Assembly: GCA_002472145.1 (NCBI GenBank)
Contig: DKRJ01000025.1
Span: 1 to 32,091 of the forward strand
DNA: 32,091 nucleotides
Source: Clostridiales bacterium UBA7285
Lineage (GTDB): Bacteria; Bacillota; Clostridia; Peptostreptococcales; Anaerovoracaceae
Reading direction: 5' to 3'
Positions 1 to 8,003 of this stretch are shown in pieces. The translations under genes were made by a program, and so were the position numbers. The notes beneath the pieces were generated by a model. It saw only the letters and a program-made list of their open reading frames with translations. It was not told where the DNA came from and searched no databases. Within the stretch, counting starts at the first letter, position 1. Every line of letters begins with the position of its first letter.

Positions 1-27
1 CGACTTTTGGCGACCTAATCATGTTAT

Positions 28-1227
28 ATGAAGATAATAGAAAGACCGACATATTTAAACAGGCTGATCGACGTAAAGAACACCCCGGACATAAAAGTGA
101 TAACGGGGATCCGCCGCAGCGGCAAATCCAGGCTGATGGAGCAATACGGCGATGTTTTGGCGCGCGAGGAAAACGCTAATGTGGTCCATATAAACCTGAG
201 GCTTAACGAGAACAAAGACCTCCGGGACGGCGACGCGCTGTACCGCGCGATCAGGGAAAAGTGGCAAAAAAATACGACGAACTATCTTTTGATCGACGAA
301 GTGCAGATGTGCGAGGGGTTCGAAGACGTCATTAACAGCGTCCACGACGAGGAACTTTATGACATCTACATCACGGGCTCCAACGCGTTCCTCCTCTCCA
401 GCGATCTGGCGGCTTTGTTCGGTGGGAGGGTCTTTGAGATCAGCGTTTATCCGTTCTCTTTCGCCGAATACATGTCGTACTATCCGTCGGACGATATCGA
501 CAGTTCTTTCGACCGCTATTTCCGCCAGGGCGGCATGTCCGGCTCCTACGTCTACCGCAGGGAAAAGGACGCTAATTCATACGTCAAAGAAGTCCTCCGC
601 GCCACCGTGCTGCGGAATATCGAGCAGAAATACAACGTCGGGAATGAAAATCTCCTCCTGATGATCGCGAATTACCTTATGGATAACATCGGGTCGGAGA
701 CGTCTGTCAGGAACATCGCGGCTAAGGTATCGTCTGATTCCTACCGGGCAAACGATAAAACGGTCGGAAAATATCTGACATACCTCACGCGCTCTTTCCT
801 CTTCTACCCGATGCAGAGATACGACATCAGGGGGAAGGCATATCTTGAGACGAATCAAAAATATTATCTGGCGGATCTGTCGTTCCGCTACGCAGAGATA
901 GGAACGCGTTTCAGCGACAGAGGACATCTCTTCGAGAACCTTGTCGCGCTGGAACTGCTGCGGAGGGATTATGAAGTCTACGTGGGAAAACTCTACGAAA
1001 AGAAAATCGACTTCGTAGCGATAAAGGACGGCATGCCCGTTTACATTCAGGTTTCCGACGACATCACCGATAAGAAGACTCTGGAGCGCGAGACCGCTCC
1101 GCTGCTCTCCGTCCGCGACACCTACCCTAAGATGCTCATCGCCCGCACCAGACAGAATGATATGGATCTGCAGGGCATACGAGTCGCGGATATCGCCCGC
1201 TGGCTCGCGGGAAAGCAGCCGGAGTGA
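28..1227 (+). CDS. AAA-family ATPase with C-terminal DUF4143 domain
   Basis: A 399-residue protein with the layout of the widespread AAA_14/DUF4143 ATPases of bacteria and archaea. The Walker A motif GIRRSGKS is at residues 27-34 and a Walker B with catalytic Glu (LLIDE) at 87-91. The C-terminal part carries the DUF4143 hallmark, a nuclease-like patch around KLYEKKIDFVA followed by YIQVS. These proteins are common, usually stand alone, and their cellular role is not established; DNA or toxin-antitoxin links are only suggestions. The ATG at 28 follows no clear ribosome binding site, but the N-terminus (MKIIERPTYLNRL) is typical of the family, so the start is likely right. It converges on the nitroreductase gene, with a 21-bp tandem repeat between. 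Family call is secure; function is not. Confidence 0.9.
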   Translation: MKIIERPTYLNRLIDVKNTPDIKVITGIRRSGKSRLMEQYGDVLAREENANVVHINLRLNENKDLRDGDALYRAIREKWQKNTTNYLLIDEVQMCEGFEDVINSVHDEELYDIYITGSNAFLLSSDLAALFGGRVFEISVYPFSFAEYMSYYPSDDIDSSFDRYFRQGGMSGSYVYRREKDANSYVKEVLRATVLRNIEQKYNVGNENLLLMIANYLMDNIGSETSVRNIAAKVSSDSYRANDKTVGKYLTYLTRSFLFYPMQRYDIRGKAYLETNQKYYLADLSFRYAEIGTRFSDRGHLFENLVALELLRRDYEVYVGKLYEKKIDFVAIKDGMPVYIQVSDDITDKKTLERETAPLLSVRDTYPKMLIARTRQNDMDLQGIRVADIARWLAGKQPE

Positions 1228-1233
1228 AGAAGT

Positions 1234-1305
1234 CTGCAGGCGAAACAGCAAAGGCTGCAGCCGGAACAGCGCAGACTGCAGCCGTAATAGCGCAGAACGC
1301 AGCCG
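1234..1305. repeat. 21-bp tandem repeat, about 3.4 copies
   Basis: Units start at 1234, 1255, 1276 and (decayed) 1297 with core CTGCAGCCGNAACAGCGCAGA. The array fills the gap between the stop codon of the ATPase gene at 1227 and the end of the convergent nitroreductase gene at 1316. The unit length is a multiple of three, but no gene appears to use it. Confidence 0.85.
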
Positions 1306-1315
1306 ACGTTTCCGG

Positions 1316-1975
1316 CTACAGCCAGACGCCGTGATCTTTTCCTGATCCGAGTTCAAAATGGTATTTGACGATGCCCAGGTCGACGGCTGTGTAGAAGCCG
1401 AGGCCGGCTTTTGCAGAGACGCGCTCGCCGCTGCGCGTGAAGCGGAACTTCTGCTGATTCACCGCGGTAGGAGCGAGGAGCGCAGCCTCTACGCCTTTGC
1501 GATACCATTCCGGGTCGCCTTCCTTCCAATCGCTGACTTCGCCGATCTGTCTGCTCTTATGCGGAGTGCCTTGGGTTTCGCCGTAGCCCAGCGCGATCAC
1601 CACGTACCGTTTCTCACCCGGAGCAAGTTCCGTACGGGCCTTGCCTTTCTTATACGTCAAAGCGACCCAGCACGAATTTATGCCAAGCGACTGGGCTTCG
1701 AGCACGAGCTGCTCGCCGTAGTAGCCGATCTCTTCGTCTTTCCCTTTAGGGCCGGCCATGACAAAATAATTCCTGCACCCTTTAAAAGAGCCATAGTTCG
1801 GCTTTTCGGCCTGGAACGCTTCCGGCTCATCCGTTGCGAGCTGGATATGTAGCCCGCTCTTCCGATTGATGTCGGCGGCCGCTTCCCGCAGCCGGCCGAC
1901 TGCCGATTCTTCCAGCGGACGATCCGTAAACCTGCGGACCGAGTGTCTCTGTTTCATGAGTTCTAATGCGTCCAT
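1316..1975 (-). CDS. Nitroreductase family protein
   Basis: A 219-residue FMN-dependent nitroreductase-like oxidoreductase. The N-terminus has the family's FMN phosphate-binding pattern (MKQRHSVRRF), and the segment YYGEQLVLEAQSLGINSCWVAL near residues 85-107 matches the conserved helix and glycine turn of the fold. Members reduce nitro compounds, flavins or quinones with NAD(P)H; the substrate cannot be told here. The start has a good ribosome binding site (AAGGAG, 8 nt upstream) and lies 15 nt after the stop of the MBL-fold gene, so the two are co-transcribed and probably under the ArsR-type regulator upstream. Family clear, substrate unknown. Confidence 0.92.
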   Translation of the reverse strand: MDALELMKQRHSVRRFTDRPLEESAVGRLREAAADINRKSGLHIQLATDEPEAFQAEKPNYGSFKGCRNYFVMAGPKGKDEEIGYYGEQLVLEAQSLGINSCWVALTYKKGKARTELAPGEKRYVVIALGYGETQGTPHKSRQIGEVSDWKEGDPEWYRKGVEAALLAPTAVNQQKFRFTRSGERVSAKAGLGFYTAVDLGIVKYHFELGSGKDHGVWL

Positions 1976-1990
1976 ATTTTTTTCTCCTTT

Positions 1991-2770
1991 TCAGATCTCA
2001 TAGACTGACTGCTTTTCTTCTGTATCGTGAGTCATCAGGATATCCACGCAGCGCGGGTCCGACGCGATCTTGCGCAGCAATATCAGGGAATCCTTTGCCG
2101 TCCGGCGGTCCCACTCCACTCCGGGCAGATCGAGTTTTTCGTATGAATCTCTGCCGTAGCCCGCGTCGCCGGCTATCAAAACATATCTGTCAGGCGTGCC
2201 GACCCGGTATGCCGTCATGCTCGCGGAATGGCCGGGCAGCGCCACGGAAACGATCGAATGATCGAATAGGTCCAGCTGATCCTCGAACGTCTTAATCGCG
2301 ACGCCGCTCCAGAGGCGTTTCAGATATCTCGGATTTGATCCGCATGCAGCGTCCCATTCCTTCCTCGAGCAGTATATTTCAGGCACGTCCCTTACCATCC
2401 GGAGACCACCGGCGTGATCGATATCAAGGTGGGTCATCAGCACGGCATCGACGTCCCCGACGGAATAGCCGAGACCGGCCAGCTGGTCTTTGATCCCTTC
2501 GCCCGGCGGCAGCACGCCCGGTGATGCGAAGTAATTGGCAAGACCCTCATATCCGCGCGCGTCCTTCCGGATCGCTTCGTCCCATCCCGTATCGATCAGA
2601 ACGAGTCCCTGAGGGTGTTCGATCAGATACGCCCGCACTGGAACTGAGATCTTATGTTTTCTGCCCCGGAACAGGCCGGTAAAAGCGAGCGGGTTCCGCG
2701 AACGGCTCGAAAACGGAAGGGCTTCGTCGACCGTCGTGCTTCCGCAGGCCAGAACGTATACTTTAATCAT
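1991..2770 (-). CDS. MBL-fold metallohydrolase, AHL-lactonase-like
   Basis: A 259-residue metallo-beta-lactamase-fold hydrolase of the kind usually annotated as N-acyl homoserine lactonase family. The metal-binding motif HLDIDH is at residues 114-119, with a later His in the ALPGHSAS segment, Asp in AGDAGYG and His in LMTHDTE supplying further ligands. The start at 2770 was chosen over a longer reading frame because GGAG sits 8 nt upstream and the protein then begins MIKVYVLACGS, as in homologues. The ATG overlaps the stop of the frameshifted arsR gene by 8 bases, which points to translational coupling. A true quorum-quenching role is not shown; many relatives are general lactonases or hydrolases. 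Confidence 0.9.
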   Translation of the reverse strand: MIKVYVLACGSTTVDEALPFSSRSRNPLAFTGLFRGRKHKISVPVRAYLIEHPQGLVLIDTGWDEAIRKDARGYEGLANYFASPGVLPPGEGIKDQLAGLGYSVGDVDAVLMTHLDIDHAGGLRMVRDVPEIYCSRKEWDAACGSNPRYLKRLWSGVAIKTFEDQLDLFDHSIVSVALPGHSASMTAYRVGTPDRYVLIAGDAGYGRDSYEKLDLPGVEWDRRTAKDSLILLRKIASDPRCVDILMTHDTEEKQSVYEI

Positions 2771-3121
2771 TTTTACCGCTCCTGTCCGGCAGAGACGCCA
2801 TGATGGAACGGGCATGCTCGAGCATATCGATCAGCCCTCCGAACGCTTCACCGTCCGCGTCGAAGTAATAGTAATTCTTCGTTCCTTCCTTCCGCATCCT
2901 TACGATGCCGGCATCCTTCAGTATCTGAAGATGATGCGACACGGCAGGCGGGAAAGATTAGTCAGAGCGGCTATGTCGTTTACGCGCATCCCCGTGCAGT
3001 CGCCGCCTTTCATCATGACCAGGATCAGATGCTGGCGGACTTCATCGCCGATCGCAGTCAGGATCTTCCTCGAACGTTTGATTTCTTCGCGCAGTGCATC
3101 TATTTCGCCTACGTCAGCCAT
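2763..3121 (-). pseudogene. ArsR-family transcriptional repressor, disrupted by a single-base frameshift
   Basis: Winged-helix ArsR/SmtB-type repressor whose frame breaks in the recognition helix. From the ATG at 3121 (AAAGGGG ribosome binding site) the frame reads MADVGEIDALREEIKR and on to AALTNLSR, then runs into a stop at 2918. One base restored at about 2943-2953 gives PPAVSHHLQILKDAGIV, then RKEGTKNYYYF and a stop at 2763 that overlaps the next gene; that is exactly the normal ArsR helix and beta-wing. Restored length would be about 119 residues. Either a real inactivating mutation or a sequencing or assembly error in a run of C/G. An 8-bp-arm palindrome just upstream looks like its operator. 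Confidence 0.85.
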
Positions 3122-3133
3122 CGAATCGCCCCT

Positions 3134-3160
3134 TTCGTTTAATCGTATAAACGAATTATG
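3134..3160 (-). promoter_or_regulatory. arsR promoter (extended -10) and palindromic operator
   Basis: On the minus strand TGGCATAAT (-10 hexamer at 3155-3160, with upstream TG) gives an extended -10 element. Directly downstream is an inverted repeat with perfect 8-bp arms, TTCGTTTA at 3134-3141 and TAAACGAA at 3148-3155, six bases apart. The position over the transcription start fits repression by the adjacent ArsR-type protein. Assignment to that protein is inference. Confidence 0.6.
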
Positions 3161-3256
3161 CCACACTTATGTAAAAAAGATTCATTCGTAAAGAAAACGT
3201 ATTCGAAAATCATACGTGGGGGATCCGAACGGGGATTCGCGCAAAGGCATTGAAAA

Positions 3257-3302
3257 TATGCCGTCTGAAATACGAGACATCCCGAAAGAAAGGGACGGCA
3301 TA
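3257..3302 (-). terminator. Second hairpin downstream of the ABC operon
   Basis: Arms TATGCCGTC (3257-3265) and GACGGCATA (3294-3302) pair perfectly; read on the minus strand the stem runs into TTTTC. Together with the hairpin at 3306-3338 it forms a tandem terminator between the ABC exporter operon and the arsR unit. Confidence 0.5.
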
Positions 3303-3338
3303 AAAATATGCCCTGCTCTATTTATGAGCCGGGCATAT
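3301..3338 (-). terminator. Intrinsic terminator of the ABC exporter operon
   Basis: Arms ATATGCCC (3306-3313) and GGGCATAT (3331-3338) pair perfectly, and on the minus strand the stem is followed by TTTT. It lies about 40 bp after the stop codon of the last ABC gene at 3378. A short T run also exists on the plus side. Confidence 0.75.
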
Positions 3339-3377
3339 CTTTTGTCCTGATAACTTTTCACGTTAAGCGCCGCATCG

Positions 3378-5327
3378 TCACATCGCCAGTTCAGGCCTTT
3401 TGCCCGTGTAGAACTGATAGTAGCGGCCCTTCAGCGCGAGCAGCTGCTCGTGGTTTCCGTGCTCGACGATCCTTCCCTGTTCGAGAACGATGATCACGTC
3501 GCTGTTTCGTATTGTAGAAAGGCGATGGGCGATGACAAAGGTCGTCCTGCCCTTCATCAACTGATCCATGCCGTCCTGAACGATCTTCTCCGTTCTGGTA
3601 TCGATCGAGGACGTCGCCTCGTCGAGGATCAGAACAGGCGGGTCGGCGATGGCCGCCCTGGCGATGGCCAGCAGCTGCCTCTGCCCCTGCGACAGGTTTC
3701 CGCCGTTTCCTTTGATGACCGTGTTGTAGCCCTCCGGCAGGCGCCTGATGAATCCGTCGGCGTTCGCCAGTTTCGCGGCGTCGCGCACCTCTTCGTCTGT
3801 CGCGTCCAGTTTGCCGAACCTGATATTGTCCGCGACTGTCCCAGTGAACAGGTTTGTCTCCTGAAGGACTATGCCCAGCGACCTGCGCAGGTCGGCTTTT
3901 TTGATGTTTCTTATGTCTATGCCGTCGTATGTGATAGTGCCGCTCTTTATGTCGTAGAAGCGGTTTATCAGATTGGTGATCGTAGTCTTGCCGGCGCCGG
4001 TTGAGCCGACGAGCGCGACCTTCTGCCCTGGTTCCGCGTGCAGGCTGACGTCGTGCAGGACGGTCTTTTCAGGCACGTATCCGAAGTCGACGTGCGAGAA
4101 CGTGACGTCGCCGCGGAGCGGGACGAGATTTCCCGAACTCTCTGCGCCGGCGGCAGCGGCTCCGGCAGTCTGCGAAGTTCCCGCCGAACCGTCTGTTTTC
4201 CACGCCCAACTTTCGTCTCCGGTCTGTACGAGCGTGACCGTCCCCTCGTCAGATTCCGGCTTCTCGTCGATGACCTTGAAGATCCGGTCCGCCCCGGCGA
4301 GAGCCATGATGATGGAATTCATCTGCATCGAAACCTGGTTTATCGGCATGCTGAAGTTTTTGTTGAAAGTGAGGAACGACGCGAGCGCGCCGACTGTGAA
4401 TCCCGCGTATTTGTTTATGGCGATGACGCCGCCGAAGATCGCGCAGATGACGTAGCTGGCGTTTCCGAGCTGTGCGTTGATCGGCCCCAGGATGTTTGAG
4501 AACGCGTTCGCCTTATATGCGCTCCGGTACAGTTCCTCGTTCATCCTGTCGAACTTCTCGATCGTTTCCTCCTCGTGATTGAAGACCTTTACGACCTTCT
4601 CCCCCGCCATCGTCTCCTCGATGAAGCCGTTCAGCGCGCCGAGGTTCTTCTGCTGTGCGATGAAGCCTTTGCCTGAAACCTTTGTCGCCTTTGCCGAGCA
4701 AAACAGCATCACCGCGACCATTCCGACGGAGACGAGCGTCAGAGGCACCGAAAGGACCAGCATCGAGACGAACACCGACACTATGGTTATGGTGCTGTTC
4801 AGCATCTGAGGCAGCGACTGGCTTATCATCTGTCTGAGAGTGTCTATGTCGTTCGTGTAGACCGACATGATGTCGCCGCGTGTGCGCGTGTCAAAGAAAC
4901 TGACCGGCAGCGTTTCCATGTGCTCGAACAACTCTATCCTGAGCTTTTTAAGTGTGCCCTGGGTTATGAACGTCATCAGCACCGACTGCGCCAGCGACGC
5001 GCCGATTCCGAGCCCGTAGAAGATCGCGACTCTGCTCATGGCGTGCAGCAGCGGCGAGTAATCGACCGCGGCGCCCGCGTCCGCGGTTTCTTTAAGCGGG
5101 GTGATGTAACTGTCTATGAGAGTGCGCGTGAAAAGAGTACCTTGGACACTCGCGAAGACAGACACGAAGATGCACGCGATGACGATGATCATCTGCGGAC
5201 CGTAGAATTTGAACACGTATTTGATCACGCGGCGGAAGATCGCTCCCGCGTTGTTGACCTTCTGGCGCGGCATCCCGCGCATCGCGCCGGGGCCGCCCTT
5301 TACTTCTCTTACTCTTTCTTCTGCCAT
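3378..5327 (-). CDS. ABC exporter half-transporter, catalytically canonical subunit
   Basis: A 649-residue fused membrane and nucleotide-binding half-transporter of the multidrug/lipid exporter type (LmrD/BmrD/YheH-like). Six membrane segments fill roughly residues 40-340. The ATPase domain has a normal Walker A (GSTGAGKT), Q-loop (LQETNLF), signature NLSQGQ, Walker B with catalytic Glu (LILDEATSSID) and switch His (IAHRLS). The signature has Gln in place of the first Gly of LSGGQ. An unusual Ala/Gly/Ser-rich insertion sits between the membrane and ATPase domains, around residues 360-405. Ribosome binding site GGAGG is 7 nt before ATG; the gene starts 11 nt after the partner's stop. It should pair with the next protein as a heterodimer, its Walker motifs forming the active site with the partner's SGGQ. 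Substrate unknown. Confidence 0.93.
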   Translation of the reverse strand: MAEERVREVKGGPGAMRGMPRQKVNNAGAIFRRVIKYVFKFYGPQMIIVIACIFVSVFASVQGTLFTRTLIDSYITPLKETADAGAAVDYSPLLHAMSRVAIFYGLGIGASLAQSVLMTFITQGTLKKLRIELFEHMETLPVSFFDTRTRGDIMSVYTNDIDTLRQMISQSLPQMLNSTITIVSVFVSMLVLSVPLTLVSVGMVAVMLFCSAKATKVSGKGFIAQQKNLGALNGFIEETMAGEKVVKVFNHEEETIEKFDRMNEELYRSAYKANAFSNILGPINAQLGNASYVICAIFGGVIAINKYAGFTVGALASFLTFNKNFSMPINQVSMQMNSIIMALAGADRIFKVIDEKPESDEGTVTLVQTGDESWAWKTDGSAGTSQTAGAAAAGAESSGNLVPLRGDVTFSHVDFGYVPEKTVLHDVSLHAEPGQKVALVGSTGAGKTTITNLINRFYDIKSGTITYDGIDIRNIKKADLRRSLGIVLQETNLFTGTVADNIRFGKLDATDEEVRDAAKLANADGFIRRLPEGYNTVIKGNGGNLSQGQRQLLAIARAAIADPPVLILDEATSSIDTRTEKIVQDGMDQLMKGRTTFVIAHRLSTIRNSDVIIVLEQGRIVEHGNHEQLLALKGRYYQFYTGKRPELAM

Positions 5328-5338
5328 GTCACCGCCTC

Positions 5339-7090
5339 CTATTCCTTTGCGTCGAAGTCGGCGTCGTCGCTTCCGGAACCGGTCTGCGACTCGTAGATCT
5401 CTCTGAATATCACGTTGTCCCTGAGCAGGTTCTCCGGCGTGTCAAAGCCGTTCACCCTGCCCTCTTCCATGATTATCACTTTGTCGCAGTCGAGCACGGA
5501 AGATATGCGCTGCGCGATGATGAATTTAGTCGTGTCCGGGATCTCCTCGCGGAACGCCTTTCTGATCTTCGCGTCCGTCGCGGTGTCAACAGCGCTCGTC
5601 GAATCGTCGAGTATCAGTATCTTCGGCTTGGCCACGAGTGCGCGCGCTATGCAGAGCCTCTGCTTCTGCCCGCCCGATACGTTCGTTCCGCCCTGCGAGA
5701 TCATCGTGTCATACCCATCCGGCATGCGCTCTATGAATTCGTCGGCACAGGCGAGGCGGCAGGCGCGTCTGCACTCTTCATCGGTGGCGTTTTTGTCACC
5801 CCAGCGCAGGTTTTCGTAAATGGTCCCGCTGAACAAAACGTTCTTCTGCAGCACCACGGCTACGGCCTTCCTCAGTGTCGCTATGTCGTATTTCCTCACG
5901 TCTACGCCTCCGACGAGGACGCTGCCGTCCGTCACGTCGTAGAGCCTGCTTATCAGGTTTACGAGTGATGATTTCGCCGAACCTGTGGCGCCGATCACTC
6001 CCACCGATTCGCCGGACTTCACCGAAAGGTTGATGTCCTTCAGGACCGGCTCTTTGGCGTCTTTGTTGTAGGCAAAGTCGACGTGTCTGAACTCGACGCT
6101 GCCGTCCCTGACCTCCGTGACCGGATCATCCGGGTTCGTGAGGTCGGCTTTCTCGTCGATGACCTCGGCGATGCGGCGGGCGCTGGCCTGAGAAATCGTG
6201 ATCATAATGAAGACCATGGAGAGCATCATCAGGCTCATGAGAATATTCATGCAGTATGTGAGCAGGCCCATCAGAGCGCCCGTGGTCAGTTCGCTCGAGA
6301 CTACCATGTGCGCGCCGATCCAACTGATGATCAGGATCACCGTATAGACCGTTCCCATCATTACAGGCATGTTTGCGGCGAGTTTCAGTTCGGCTTTGAC
6401 GAACATCAGATAGATGTTGTTTACCGCTTTCCTGAATCTGCCGATCTCCGCGTCCTCGCGGACGTATGCTTTCACGGCTCTGATCGCGGTTATGTTCTCC
6501 TCGACGTTCTCGTTCAGCAGGTCGTACCTCTCGAAGACCTTGGTGAAGTACTTCGCCGCGCTGTTCATGATGAGGAAGAGCACGATCCCGAGAGCCACGA
6601 CGGCTATGAGATATATCCTCGCTATCCGCGGGGAGAGAATGAAACTCATGATCATGGCTACTATCATCGACATCGGGGCTCTGACAGCCATCCTGAGTAT
6701 CATCTGATAGGCGTTCTGGATGTTCGTGACGTCCGTCGTCAGTCTCGTGACGAGGCTTGAGGCGGAGAATTTGTCGATGTTTGAAAACGAGAACGTCTGG
6801 ATGTTATCGTTCATCGCTTTCCGGAGGTTCTTTGCGAAGCCCGCCGACGCTTTAGCGCCAAAAAATCCGCCGAGCATCCCGAAAGCCAGTCCGCAGAGCG
6901 CTATCACGATCATCAGCAGGCCGGTGTTGATGATGTACGTCAGGTCTCCGGCGTAGATGCCGTTATCGACGATCCTGCCCATCATGACCGGGATGATCAT
7001 CTCGCAGACGACCTCTCCGACCATGCAGACGGGCGTAAGCGCCGACGGCAGTTTATATTCCTTTATCTGTGCTGCTAAGGTGCTATACAT
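5339..7090 (-). CDS. ABC exporter half-transporter, degenerate-site subunit
   Basis: A 583-residue half-transporter (LmrC/BmrC/YheI-like). The ATPase domain has lost three catalytic features: Walker A reads GATGSAKS (Ala for the conserved Gly), the residue after Walker B is Asp (LILDDSTSAVD, normally Glu), and the switch position is Gln (IIAQRIS, normally His). Its own signature SGGQ is intact. This is the expected pattern for the subunit that carries the degenerate site of a heterodimeric exporter. Its ATG overlaps the end of the marR gene by 8 bases (ATGTATAG), so expression is coupled to the regulator. Likely role is drug or toxic compound efflux at the plasma membrane. Confidence 0.93.
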   Translation of the reverse strand: MYSTLAAQIKEYKLPSALTPVCMVGEVVCEMIIPVMMGRIVDNGIYAGDLTYIINTGLLMIVIALCGLAFGMLGGFFGAKASAGFAKNLRKAMNDNIQTFSFSNIDKFSASSLVTRLTTDVTNIQNAYQMILRMAVRAPMSMIVAMIMSFILSPRIARIYLIAVVALGIVLFLIMNSAAKYFTKVFERYDLLNENVEENITAIRAVKAYVREDAEIGRFRKAVNNIYLMFVKAELKLAANMPVMMGTVYTVILIISWIGAHMVVSSELTTGALMGLLTYCMNILMSLMMLSMVFIMITISQASARRIAEVIDEKADLTNPDDPVTEVRDGSVEFRHVDFAYNKDAKEPVLKDINLSVKSGESVGVIGATGSAKSSLVNLISRLYDVTDGSVLVGGVDVRKYDIATLRKAVAVVLQKNVLFSGTIYENLRWGDKNATDEECRRACRLACADEFIERMPDGYDTMISQGGTNVSGGQKQRLCIARALVAKPKILILDDSTSAVDTATDAKIRKAFREEIPDTTKFIIAQRISSVLDCDKVIIMEEGRVNGFDTPENLLRDNVIFREIYESQTGSGSDDADFDAKE

Positions 7091-7580
7091 GCATGCCTCC
7101 TTTCAGCAGGTTCGCGTATATTTTTTCGAGCAGTACGTCGAGTTCCTTCTTCTCCTCGTCAGAAAAGCCGTCGACGAGCCTCGCGTCGTTTTCGCGCCTT
7201 TCCCTGCGCTGATTTTCGACGATCTCACGTCCCCGGGCTCCGAGTGAAATGACTCTGCGCCTCCTGTTATCCGGGTCCTTTCCCCGGACGACGATGTCCT
7301 TTTCCTCCATGCGCGTGAGCAGGCCTACCATCGTCGGATGTGTGACGTTCAGCGCGTCGCAGAGTTCCTTCTGGTCAATCTTCCGGCCTTCGTTCTTATC
7401 TAAATATTTCAGGATCATCATCTGGGAATACGTCAGATCGTTCTGTTCCAGTGCCTCGCGCATATGGTGGACGAATTCCATGTGTATGAGGCGGAAGCGG
7501 AATCCGAGAGGAGCCAGCCTGAAGCGCTCCATGGGATCCTTCGGGGCTTCCCCGGGAATTTCCTTTTGCTTTTCGCTCAT
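7083..7580 (-). CDS. MarR-family transcriptional regulator of the ABC operon
   Basis: A 165-residue winged-helix regulator. The segment YSQMMILKYLDKNEGRKIDQ leads into the recognition helix ELCDALNVTHPTMVGLLTRMEEK, and the wing reads KDPDNRRRRVISLG, the classic D-x-R-x-R pattern of MarR proteins. The ATG at 7580 has AAGGAG at a good distance. First gene of the operon with the two ABC subunits; two matching 16-bp palindromes in its promoter suggest autorepression released by a ligand, probably a substrate of the exporter. Family certain; ligand unknown. Confidence 0.93.
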   Translation of the reverse strand: MSEKQKEIPGEAPKDPMERFRLAPLGFRFRLIHMEFVHHMREALEQNDLTYSQMMILKYLDKNEGRKIDQKELCDALNVTHPTMVGLLTRMEEKDIVVRGKDPDNRRRRVISLGARGREIVENQRRERRENDARLVDGFSDEEKKELDVLLEKIYANLLKGGMHV

Positions 7581-7593
7581 GATGTTATCTCCT

Positions 7594-7721
7594 TTTGCGC
7601 GCGGTACGCCTTTCCGCGCGCGCTGCTTCTTTCACGCGCAATACTCCTTTCCGCGTGCGCTGCTTCTTTTACGCGCGGTGCGCATTTCCGCGTGCGCTGC
7701 TTCTTTCACGCTCGTAATACG
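7594..7721. repeat. 37-bp tandem repeat in the marR leader, about 3.4 copies
   Basis: Units start at 7611, 7648 and 7685 (core TTTCCGCGTGCGCTGCTTCT) with a partial copy at 7594-7610. The array fills the 5' untranslated region between the marR promoter and ribosome binding site. Repeats are contiguous with no spacers, so it is not a CRISPR array. GC-rich CGCG/GCGC blocks could pair within the mRNA. Confidence 0.88.
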
Positions 7722-7775
7722 TAGCGTGCTACATTTCCAACAAAGAATTATATGTAGTATGCTACATTTTGTCAA
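7719..7775 (-). promoter_or_regulatory. marR-ABC promoter with two MarR-type operators
   Basis: On the minus strand TTGACA (7770-7775) and TATAAT (7747-7752) are both perfect hexamers separated by exactly 17 bp. The spacer contains the palindrome ATGTAGCATACTACAT (7752-7767). A second copy, ATGTAGCACGCTACGT (7719-7734), lies 33 bp away, downstream of the -10 near the expected start site. Two operators on the same helix face, one between the hexamers, would give tight repression of an otherwise maximal promoter. Promoter seen directly; regulator inferred from adjacency. Confidence 0.88.
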
Positions 7776-7928
7776 TGACTTTTCCGCGATATGTCAAGGT
7801 GAAATCAAGCGCGCCCAAAATCGCTGTAAATTCGCCACCGTGCAGGCTGCGGCCGGCGGAGCAGGTGGTAAAATTCCGGTGACAGGAATATTCACTGTTA
7901 TGCAGGATCGAACAGCGGTCCGGGAGGA

Positions 7929-7957
7929 TTGGCTAACGGTTTCCGCTTTGATAGAAT
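7929..7957 (+). promoter_or_regulatory. Probable promoter of the lipoprotein gene
   Basis: TTGGCT at 7929-7934 and TAGAAT at 7952-7957 are separated by 17 bp and end 46 bp before the chosen start codon. The stretch 7776-7928 upstream holds no gene that can be supported. Confidence 0.5.
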
Positions 7958-8003
7958 TACTGACTGTGCCCGGAAAACCGGTGCAAATATAAAGAAAGAA
8001 AGG

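Noticed and set aside
577..1356. Long minus-strand open frame opposite the ATPase gene
   Set aside because: It is antisense to a clear AAA/DUF4143 gene, shows no family motifs, and its repetitive N-terminus is only the translated 21-bp repeat.
2736..3191. Plus-strand open frame of about 150 codons across the arsR region
   Set aside because: Opposite-strand shadow; the minus strand here gives recognisable ArsR sequence in two frames.
7594..7721. Possible CRISPR array
   Set aside because: Units are contiguous 37-bp copies without unique spacers, and no cas gene is near.
7781..7928. Riboswitch or small RNA between the ABC operon and the lipoprotein gene
   Set aside because: There is a loose CCACC/GGTGG pairing, but nothing matching a known class and no coding frame with a start signal.
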